From assembly GCA_020201295.1 (NCBI GenBank), contig JAIVHA010000030.1, positions 10,968-17,342 on the forward strand: a stretch of 6,375 nucleotides of DNA. The letters run 5' to 3'. Below, one piece after another: positions 1 through 5,611 of this stretch (positions within the stretch are counted from its first letter, which is position 1; each line of letters starts with the position of its first letter). The position numbers and the translations under genes are program-made. The DNA is from Lysobacteraceae bacterium. GTDB lineage: Bacteria > Pseudomonadota > Gammaproteobacteria > DSM-19610. The notes below the pieces were generated by a model, which worked only from the letters and a program-made list of their open reading frames with translations, made no database searches and was not told the DNA's origin.

Positions 1-705
1 CTCGATGCCCTCGTCCGGACCCTGTGCCAGGGCTGCGCGCAGGGCCTCCATGGCCTCTGGCTTGTTGTCTTCCACGCCGATGACGCACTGGGCGGCATTC
101 AGCACATGGCGCAGGATGCGCAGCCCCGCAATGATGTCCGCGGCTCGTTCCCGCATCAGCAGGTCATCACAGCTGATATAGGGTTCGCACTCGGCACCGT
201 TGAGCACCAGCAGGTCGATCCTGCGTTCGAGCCCGGTATTGAGTTTCACCGAGGCGGGGAACCCGGCCCCGCCCAGGCCAACGATGCCGGCGTTGCGGAT
301 CAGGTTGCGCAGTTCGACCGGGTCCCGTTGCAGGGCATCATCCACCCCGGCGAGCGTTGGCAACCATTCATCCTTGCCATCGGTATCGATGACGATACAG
401 GGGGCGGACAGGCCGGAGGGATGTGGTACCGGGAGTTCGGTGATCGCCACCACCGTGCCGGAGCTGCTGGCATGCACCGGGGCACTGATATAGCCCTCGG
501 CGGCGGCAATCATCTGCCCCTTGTAGACCCGCTCGCCGGGCTTGACCAGTGGCACGGCGGGAATGCCAATGTGCTGGGACAGGGGCAGGATCAGCTGTCT
601 GGGCAGGGGCAGGCGCGCGATCGGCCGGCTGGTGCCGAGGCCCTTGTGAGAGACCAGGCGCAGGCCGCCGGGGAAGCGATGCAGGTGGCTGAAGTCGTAG
701 CTCAT
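1..705 (-). CDS. rnfC: Rnf/Rsx electron transport complex subunit C, N-terminal 235 residues (cut by window edge)
   Basis: RnfC is the peripheral NADH/FMN- and Fe-S-binding subunit of the Rnf (RsxABCDGE in E. coli) complex, which couples electron transfer between NADH and ferredoxin-like carriers to ion movement across the inner membrane. The visible part starts MSYDFSHLHRFPGGLRL and has a lipoyl/barrel-like N-terminal domain (about residues 40-90, with GYISAPVHASSSGTV). The nucleotide-binding loop GLGGAGFP follows at residues 143-150, then NGAECEPYI at about 169-177, as in the related NuoF family. The frame is open from the start codon at 705 to base 1. The ferredoxin-type Cys motifs and any long C-terminal repeat tail lie outside the window. 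The ATG overlaps the rnfB stop as ATGA, so translational coupling is likely, and the AAGG just upstream could serve as a ribosome-binding site. Assignment is firm; completeness cannot be judged. Confidence 0.95.
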   Translation of the reverse strand, partial: MSYDFSHLHRFPGGLRLVSHKGLGTSRPIARLPLPRQLILPLSQHIGIPAVPLVKPGERVYKGQMIAAAEGYISAPVHASSSGTVVAITELPVPHPSGLSAPCIVIDTDGKDEWLPTLAGVDDALQRDPVELRNLIRNAGIVGLGGAGFPASVKLNTGLERRIDLLVLNGAECEPYISCDDLLMRERAADIIAGLRILRHVLNAAQCVIGVEDNKPEAMEALRAALAQGPDEGIE

Positions 706-1307
706 ACCTTCGCCGCCTGGATGAGTTCCCGCAGGTTCATGCCGCTGGCCTCGTCATCGGGACTGGGCCATTTCCAGGATTCGATATCGGTCTTCACCGT
801 CACCATGTGGATGCAGTCCACCGGGCAGGGTGCCAGGCAGAGTTCGCAGCCGGTGCATTCGCTTTCGATGACCGTGTGCATCTGCTTGGCGGCTCCGAGG
901 ATGGCATCCACCGGGCAGGCCTGGATACACAGGGTGCAGCCGATACAGACGTTCTCGTCGATGATGGCGACGCGCTTGCCCTTGTGTTCGCCGTGTTCCT
1001 CGTTGAGGGGCACGAAATCACGGCCCAGCAGGTCGGCCAGGGCACGGATGCCGGCCTCGCCCCCGGGCGGGCACTGGTTGATCTCCGCCGTGCCGGCGGC
1101 GATGGCCTCGGCGTAGGGGCGGCAGCCGGGAAAGCCGCACTGGCCGCACTGGGTCTGGGGCAGGATGGCGTCGATCTGGTCCACCACCGGGTCCGACTCG
1201 ACGTGAAAGCGGATGGCGGCGAAGCCCAGCATCAGGCCGAACAGGCCACCCAGCACACCGAGCGCCAGCATGGCGGCGAGGATGGGGTAGGCCGCGAGCA
1301 GTTCCAT
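702..1307 (-). CDS. rnfB: Rnf/Rsx electron transport complex subunit B (polyferredoxin)
   Basis: RnfB is the membrane-anchored iron-sulfur subunit that passes electrons within the Rnf complex; in E. coli the equivalent RsxB helps reduce SoxR. The 201-residue protein has one N-terminal membrane helix (about residues 5-32, rich in L, A and G). A four-Cys [4Fe-4S] motif follows (C54, C57, C62, C79; TQCGQCGFPGC). It ends with a two-cluster ferredoxin domain with CxxCxxCxxxCP twice (C121/C124/C127/C131 and C151/C154/C157/C161). All twelve expected Cys ligands are present, and the length matches the short gammaproteobacterial RsxB form rather than the longer clostridial form. It begins 8 bases past the end of rnfA, with a weak AAAGG inside the end of rnfA as possible ribosome-binding site, and its TGA overlaps the rnfC ATG. 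The gene is part of an rnfABC operon. Confidence 0.97.
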   Translation of the reverse strand: MELLAAYPILAAMLALGVLGGLFGLMLGFAAIRFHVESDPVVDQIDAILPQTQCGQCGFPGCRPYAEAIAAGTAEINQCPPGGEAGIRALADLLGRDFVPLNEEHGEHKGKRVAIIDENVCIGCTLCIQACPVDAILGAAKQMHTVIESECTGCELCLAPCPVDCIHMVTVKTDIESWKWPSPDDEASGMNLRELIQAAKV

Positions 1308-1314
1308 GCCCGTG

Positions 1315-1896
1315 CTAGCCTTTGACCAGGCCCGAGAAGCCCATGAAGGCCAGTGACATCAGGCCGGCGGTGATCAGGGCGAGGGCCGGGCCCCGGAAGG
1401 CCCGCGGCGCGTCGCCAACCGCGATGCGTTCGCGCATGGCGGCGAACAGGATCAGTACCAGCGAGAAACCCAGCGCGGCACCGAAGCCATATACGGCGGA
1501 CTGCAGGAAGCCGTGCTGGTGCTGCACATTGAGCAGGGCCACGCCGAGCACGGCGCAGTTGGTGGTGATGAGCGGCAGGAAGATGCCCAGCACCTGGTAG
1601 AGCAGGGGGCTGGTCTTGTGCACGAACATCTCGGTAAGTTGCACCACCACGGCGATGACCAGGATGAAGGTGATGGTGCGCAGGAATTCCAGCCCCAAAG
1701 GCGCCAACAGGTATTCATTGGCGAGATAACTGCACACCGAGGACAGGGTCAGCACGAAGGTGGTGGCCAGCGCCATGCCGGTGGCGGTCTCCAGCTTGCG
1801 CGACACGCCCATGAAGGGGCACAGGCCGAGGAACTGCACCAGCACGAAGTTGTTCACCAGCACGGTGCTGATCAGGATGAGGAAGAACTCGGTCAT
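1315..1896 (-). CDS. rnfA: Rnf/Rsx electron transport complex subunit A, integral membrane protein
   Basis: RnfA is one of two homologous membrane subunits (with RnfE) that form the core of the Rnf complex, also related to NqrE of the Na+-pumping NADH:quinone oxidoreductase. The 193-residue protein is almost wholly hydrophobic, with about six predicted membrane helices (near residues 5-25, 38-60, 70-90, 100-122, 132-153, 170-190). The conserved half-motifs LGLCPFMG (C26) and TTNCAVLG (C114) sit in the two inverted halves. In the family these Cys residues hold a membrane-embedded Fe or [2Fe-2S] centre between RnfA and RnfE. Its length equals that of E. coli RsxA. It is the first rnf gene here. 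No strong ribosome-binding site is visible (GGAA lies about 12 bases upstream) and I see no convincing promoter, so it may depend partly on read-through from metG. Confidence 0.97.
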   Translation of the reverse strand: MTEFFLILISTVLVNNFVLVQFLGLCPFMGVSRKLETATGMALATTFVLTLSSVCSYLANEYLLAPLGLEFLRTITFILVIAVVVQLTEMFVHKTSPLLYQVLGIFLPLITTNCAVLGVALLNVQHQHGFLQSAVYGFGAALGFSLVLILFAAMRERIAVGDAPRAFRGPALALITAGLMSLAFMGFSGLVKG

Positions 1897-1943
1897 GTCG
1901 GTTGCTGTTTCCGCTACCTATTGGTGTTTGAATGCCTCGAAGT

Positions 1944-2023
1944 CGTCATTGCGAGCGAAGCGCGGCAATCCCGAAACGCGAAATCCGGCGGTTGGAGATT
2001 GCCGCGCTTCGCTCGCAATGACG
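1944..2023. repeat. Perfect 27-bp inverted repeat, REP/MITE-like palindromic element
   Basis: The left arm at 1944-1970 begins CGTCATTGCGAGCGAAGC. The right arm at 1997-2023 is its exact reverse complement, and a 26-base centre (1971-1996) separates them. It fills most of the spacer between metG and rnfA. The arm resembles a widely scattered bacterial palindromic repeat of the type CGTCATTGCGAGCG...CAATC seen between genes in many genomes; such elements are usually assigned to REP or non-autonomous MITE families. On the minus-strand transcript it would form a long hairpin after the metG stop codon. No T-run follows it, so it is not a standard intrinsic terminator, but it could affect mRNA 3' end stability or read-through into rnfA. 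Copy number elsewhere in the genome is unknown. Confidence 0.85.
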
Positions 2024-2057
2024 GAACAATCAGGGGCTCCTTGATGAATGCCCGGCC

Positions 2058-4097
2058 TTACTTTACCCGCATGCCCGGCTGCGCACCTTCATCGGGGTGC
2101 AGCACCCATAGCTGGTCACCGCCGGGGCCGGCGGCCAGCACCATGCCCTCGGAGATGCCGAACTTCATCTTGCGCGGCGCCAGGTTGGCCACCATCACCG
2201 TGAGCTTGCCCTCCAGGTCGGTAGGGGCATAGGCCTGCTTGATACCGGCGAAGACATTGCGGGTCTCGCCGCCGCCGATGTCCAGGGTGAGCTGCAACAG
2301 CTTGTCGGCCCCTTCCACGGCACCTGCCTTGAGTATGCGCGCGATGCGCAGGTCGAGCTTGGCGAAATCCTCGATGCCGATGCTGTCGGCGATGGGATCG
2401 CGCGGCGGTCCGGCGGCGGTTTCCGCGGCCGGCTCAGCGGTGACGGCCAGGTCTTCGCGCGAGGCGGCGGTCATGGCCTCGATGGCGGCGGGATCGATGC
2501 GCGTCATCAATGGCTTGAACGGGGCGATAGTCTGACCAAGGAGTGGCGTGCTCACACTGTTCCAGGTCAAGGGCTCGATTTGCAGGAATGCTTCCACCTG
2601 CTCGGCCATGGCCGGCAGCACCGGCTTCAGATAGACCATGAGCACCCGGAACAGGTTCAGACCCTGGGTGCAGATGGCCTGCACCCGTTGCTCCTGCCCT
2701 TCCTGCTTCGCCAGCACCCAGGGCTTCTGCTCATCGATGTACTGGTTGGCGCGGTCGGCCAGGGCCATGATCTCGCGCATGGCGTGGCCGAATTCCCGCT
2801 TCTCGTACAGGCCGGCGATCTCGCTTGCGCAGCGCGCGAAGGTGTCCTGGAGGTCAGGGTCCGGCAACTCGGCGGCGAGCTTGCCATCGGACAGCTTGCC
2901 GATGAAGCCGGCGCAGCGGCTGGCGATGTTCACCACCTTGCCCACCAGGTCGGCGTTCACGCGCTGGCTGAAGTCCTCCAGGCTGAGGTCCAGGTCATCG
3001 ACGCCGCCGGACAGCTTGGCGGCGAAGTAGTAGCGCAGGTATTCGGGGTTCAGGTGGTCCAGGTAGGTGCGCGCCTTGATGAAGGTGCCGCGCGACTTGG
3101 ACATCTTCTGGCCGTTCACCGTCAGGAAGCCGTGGGCAAAGATGGCGCTCGGGGTACGGAAGCCGGCGCCTTCCAGCATGGCGGGCCAGAACAGGGCATG
3201 GAAATAGATGATGTCCTTGCCGATGAAATGATACAGCTCGGCATCGCTGTCGCGTCCCCAGAAGCCCTCGAAGTCGAGCCCGGTCTTGTCGCACAGGGCC
3301 TTGAAGCTGGCCATGTAGCCGATGGGCGCATCCAGCCAGACATAGAAGTATTTGCCCGGGGCATCGGGGATCTCGAAGCCGAAGTAGGGTGCGTCGCGGG
3401 AGATGTCCCAGTCCCGCAGGCCGTCCTGGAACCATTCACCGAGCTTGTTGGCCACTTCCGGCTGCAGGTGGCCGGCGCGCGTCCATTTCTTCAGCATGTC
3501 CGCGAAGTCGCCGAGCTGGAAGAAATAATGTTCCGAATCCCGTTCCACCGGCGTGGCACCGGAGATGGCCGAGCGCGGGTTCTTCAGGTCGGTGGGCGCA
3601 TAGGTGGCGCCACAGGCCTCGCAGGAATCGCCATACTGGTCGGCAGCGCCGCAGCGCGGGCACTCGCCCTTGATGAAGCGGTCCGGCAGGAACATCTCCT
3701 TCTCGGGATCGTAGGCCTGCGTAATGGTGCGCGTCTTGATGTGGCCGCCCGCCTGCAGGGCACGGTAGATGCGCGTGGCCAGTTCCCGGTTCTCGTCCGA
3801 ATGGGTGCTGTGGTAGTGGTCGAAGCCAACCTGGAAGTCGCGAAAATCGGCGCGGTGCTCCTCGCCCACCCGGGCGATCAGGTCCTCGGGGGAGAGGCCC
3901 TCGGCCTGGGCGCGCAGCATGATGGGGGTGCCGTGGGCATCGTCGGCACAAACGTAGTAGCATGCATGCCCGCGCATCTTCTGGAAGCGGACCCAGATGT
4001 CCGTCTGGATGTATTCCACCAGGTGGCCCAGGTGGATGGAACCATTGGCGTACGGCAAAGCACTGGTGACCAGGATGCGGCGGGGCGACTCGTTCAT
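2058..4097 (-). CDS. metG: Methionyl-tRNA synthetase with C-terminal tRNA-binding domain
   Basis: This cytoplasmic enzyme charges tRNA-Met with methionine using ATP, and is needed for both initiation and elongation. The 679-residue protein matches E. coli MetG in length and design. A class I Rossmann domain carries the HIGH-type signature HLGH (residues 22-25, within PYANGSIHLGH). A connective zinc knuckle carries C146, C149, C159 and C162 (CPRCG...CEACG). The KMSKS loop is at 331-335 and is followed by the helical anticodon-binding domain (about 390-540). A low-complexity Ala/Glu/Pro linker (about 545-570) leads to an OB-fold tRNA-binding/dimerisation domain (about 573-679, starting IEDFAKLDLRIARI and containing ANLAPRKMKFGISEGM). 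No motif is missing. The start at 4097 gives the standard N-terminus MNESPRRILVTSALPYANG; no clear ribosome-binding site precedes it. It is divergent from mrp and upstream of rnfA on the same strand. Confidence 0.99.
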   Translation of the reverse strand: MNESPRRILVTSALPYANGSIHLGHLVEYIQTDIWVRFQKMRGHACYYVCADDAHGTPIMLRAQAEGLSPEDLIARVGEEHRADFRDFQVGFDHYHSTHSDENRELATRIYRALQAGGHIKTRTITQAYDPEKEMFLPDRFIKGECPRCGAADQYGDSCEACGATYAPTDLKNPRSAISGATPVERDSEHYFFQLGDFADMLKKWTRAGHLQPEVANKLGEWFQDGLRDWDISRDAPYFGFEIPDAPGKYFYVWLDAPIGYMASFKALCDKTGLDFEGFWGRDSDAELYHFIGKDIIYFHALFWPAMLEGAGFRTPSAIFAHGFLTVNGQKMSKSRGTFIKARTYLDHLNPEYLRYYFAAKLSGGVDDLDLSLEDFSQRVNADLVGKVVNIASRCAGFIGKLSDGKLAAELPDPDLQDTFARCASEIAGLYEKREFGHAMREIMALADRANQYIDEQKPWVLAKQEGQEQRVQAICTQGLNLFRVLMVYLKPVLPAMAEQVEAFLQIEPLTWNSVSTPLLGQTIAPFKPLMTRIDPAAIEAMTAASREDLAVTAEPAAETAAGPPRDPIADSIGIEDFAKLDLRIARILKAGAVEGADKLLQLTLDIGGGETRNVFAGIKQAYAPTDLEGKLTVMVANLAPRKMKFGISEGMVLAAGPGGDQLWVLHPDEGAQPGMRVK

Positions 4098-4270
4098 GCG
4101 CTAACTGTCTTGTATGTAAGCAAATTTGCCACGGGGGCGGGGCGCCTACAGTAGCAATTTCGGGGCCTGGCCGCCACCGCTACGGGTTCCATGGGGCCAG
4201 GCTACGGCAGGATGGGCGGGCAGGTGTGAAAACCCGTGCGACTGTGTGCCTGCCACTCTGCACGCCGTAC

Positions 4271-4298
4271 TACACAGGGCGGGAATTTTTTGTATAAT
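4271..4298 (+). promoter_or_regulatory. Putative sigma70 promoter of mrp
   Basis: The hexamer TATAAT at 4293-4298 is a perfect -10 box and lies in an AT-rich island within otherwise GC-rich DNA. A weaker -35 candidate, TACACA at 4271-4276 (4 of 6 consensus bases), is 16 bases upstream. Transcription would begin near 4305, giving a leader of about 60 bases before the mrp start. The box lies in the 268-base divergent spacer between metG and mrp. I did not find an equally good promoter for metG on the other strand. Confidence 0.65.
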
Positions 4299-4323
4299 AC
4301 CCGATCGTTTTTGTCAGGAATTA

Positions 4324-4347
4324 GGGGCGCGGATGGTCCGCCACCCC
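4324..4347 (+). promoter_or_regulatory. Hairpin in the mrp 5' leader
   Basis: GCGGA (4329-4333) pairs with TCCGC (4337-4341) around a three-base loop, and GGGG (4324-4327) pairs with CCCC (4344-4347) outside a small internal loop. The structure ends four bases before the ribosome-binding site of mrp. It could influence translation or mRNA stability, but no T-run follows it and nothing ties it to a known riboswitch family. In DNA this GC-rich, a hairpin of this size could also arise by chance. Confidence 0.4.
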
Positions 4348-4351
4348 GCTC

Positions 4352-4356
4352 GGAGG
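4352..4356 (+). promoter_or_regulatory. Ribosome-binding site fixing the mrp start
   Basis: GGAGG, a near-perfect anti-16S match, lies nine bases before the ATG at 4366. The same frame is open upstream to 4126, so this site and the standard N-terminus MADVSQVESLL decide that the protein starts at 4366. Confidence 0.85.
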
Positions 4357-4365
4357 TTAAGCAAA

Positions 4366-5445
4366 ATGGCTGATGTATCCCAAGTGGAATCACTCCTCAA
4401 GGAGTTCGTGGATCCCTACCTGCAGAAGGACCTGGTCTCCACCAAGTGCGTGAAGGACATCAAGGTGGACGGCGACAAGGCCACCGTCGACGTGGTCCTG
4501 GGATACCCGGCCGAGGGCTACAAGGCCGACCTGGCCGCCAAGCTGAAGGAAAAACTGGCCGCCGCCGGTATCGACGCCACCGTCAATGTGAGCAGCAAGA
4601 TCGTCGCCCACCAGGTGCAGAAGGGCGTCAAGACCATCGAGGGCATCAAGAATATCATCGCCGTGGCCTCCGGCAAGGGCGGCGTGGGCAAGTCCACCAC
4701 CGCCGTGAACCTGGCCCTGGCCCTGACCGCCGAGGGCGCCAAGGTGGGCATCCTGGATGCCGATATCTATGGCCCCAGCCAGCCGCGCATGCTGGGCGTG
4801 CACGGCAAGCCGGAATCCAAGGACGGCAAGACCCTGGAGCCCATAATGAGCTATGACCTGGAGGCCATGTCCATCGGTTTCCTGGTGGACGAGGAAACCC
4901 CCATGATCTGGCGTGGCCCCATGGTCACCCAGGCCCTGCAACAGCTGCTCAATGACACCAACTGGGGCGAGCTCGACTACCTGGTCATCGACCTGCCGCC
5001 GGGCACCGGCGACATCCAGCTGACCCTGGCGCAGCAGATTCCCGTCAGCGGTGCCGTCATCGTCACCACCCCGCAGGACATCGCCCTGCTGGATGCCCGC
5101 AAGGGCCTCAAGATGTTCGAAAAGGTGGAAGTACCGGTGTTGGGCATCGTGGAGAACATGAGCACCCACATCTGCTCCAACTGCGGCCACGAGGAACACA
5201 TCTTCGGCCAGGGCGGCGGCCAGAGCATGTCCGACCAGTACGACGTGGACTTCCTCGGCGCCCTGCCCCTGGACATCCGTATCCGCGAGGAAACGGACAG
5301 CGGCAAGCCCACGGTGGTGGCCGAGCCCGACAGCCGCATCGCCCAGATCTACCGCGACATCGCGCGCCGGACCGCCGCCAAGCTGTCCATGCAGGCCAAG
5401 AACTACGCGGCCAAGTTCCCCTCCATCGTCATCCAGAACAACTGA
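4366..5445 (+). CDS. mrp: Iron-sulfur cluster carrier ATPase Mrp/ApbC
   Basis: Mrp/ApbC is a cytoplasmic MinD/ParA-type P-loop ATPase that binds and delivers Fe-S clusters to target proteins. The 359-residue protein starts with a MIP18/DUF59-type domain (about residues 5-78). The ATPase domain carries the deviant Walker A loop SGKGGVGKST (G103-T111, with both the signature lysine K104 and K109), switch region DADIYGPSQPRMLG (131-144), and Walker B region VIDLPPGTGD (207-216). The cluster-bridging CxxC pair C270/C273 (HICSNCGHEEHIFG) is present, so the gene looks intact. Length is close to E. coli Mrp (369). A frame extension upstream to 4126 is open but lacks family similarity. The gene has its own promoter and ribosome-binding site and ends before a strong terminator. 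It lies divergent from metG, an arrangement also found in Pseudomonas as I recall. Confidence 0.98.
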   Translation: MADVSQVESLLKEFVDPYLQKDLVSTKCVKDIKVDGDKATVDVVLGYPAEGYKADLAAKLKEKLAAAGIDATVNVSSKIVAHQVQKGVKTIEGIKNIIAVASGKGGVGKSTTAVNLALALTAEGAKVGILDADIYGPSQPRMLGVHGKPESKDGKTLEPIMSYDLEAMSIGFLVDEETPMIWRGPMVTQALQQLLNDTNWGELDYLVIDLPPGTGDIQLTLAQQIPVSGAVIVTTPQDIALLDARKGLKMFEKVEVPVLGIVENMSTHICSNCGHEEHIFGQGGGQSMSDQYDVDFLGALPLDIRIREETDSGKPTVVAEPDSRIAQIYRDIARRTAAKLSMQAKNYAAKFPSIVIQNN

Positions 5446-5457
5446 CGCGGGCGGGGT

Positions 5458-5507
5458 AAAGCCGCACGGCGCCGGAGGGCATTCCGGGGCCGCGCGGCTT
5501 TTTTCTT
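5458..5507 (+). terminator. Strong intrinsic terminator after mrp
   Basis: AAGCCGC (5459-5465) pairs with GCGGCTT (5494-5500), CGGC pairs with GCCG, and CCGGA pairs with TCCGG. The result is an approximately 18-bp stem with two single mismatches and a six-base loop, followed by a run of six T at 5499-5504. It starts 13 bases after the mrp stop codon. It should end mrp transcription and separate it from dcd. Confidence 0.92.
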
Positions 5508-5525
5508 GCCCGAAAATGCCGCCGA

Positions 5526-5554
5526 TTGGCAGGTGCTGCCATACCCGGTAGAAT
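5526..5554 (+). promoter_or_regulatory. Near-consensus sigma70 promoter of dcd
   Basis: TTGGCA at 5526-5531 matches the -35 consensus at five of six bases. TAGAAT at 5549-5554 matches the -10 consensus at five of six, and the spacing is the optimal 17 bases. Transcription would start near 5561, giving a leader of about 50 bases before the dcd ATG. Its position directly after the mrp terminator fits independent expression of dcd. Confidence 0.75.
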
Positions 5555-5611
5555 CCGCAGGCTTATTGCCGCATACAGATCATGGCGGCGGCGCCCGGGG
5601 GTGGAGAACAG

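Noticed and set aside
106..1325. Plus-strand open frames over rnfC and rnfB (106-1116 and 807-1325)
   Set aside because: They are shadows of rnfC and rnfB, both recognised by cofactor motifs on the minus strand.
1944..2023. Inverted repeat as a Rho-independent terminator for metG
   Set aside because: Neither strand has a T-run after the hairpin, and the 26-base loop is too long for an efficient intrinsic terminator.
2580..4154. 524-codon open frame on the plus strand antisense to metG
   Set aside because: It mirrors metG, whose motifs are all intact. Long antisense frames are common in GC-rich genes. The translation is a low-complexity mix rich in V, G, A, H and Q, with no family motif.
4165..4202. 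8-bp inverted repeat GCCTGGCC...GGCCAGGC as an operator in the metG-mrp spacer
   Set aside because: The arms are short and GC-only, with a 22-base centre; this is expected by chance at this composition and no regulator site is recognisable.
4126..4365. 80-codon N-terminal extension of mrp
   Set aside because: The extension covers the promoter and ribosome-binding site and has no family similarity; Mrp homologues start at the equivalent of 4366.
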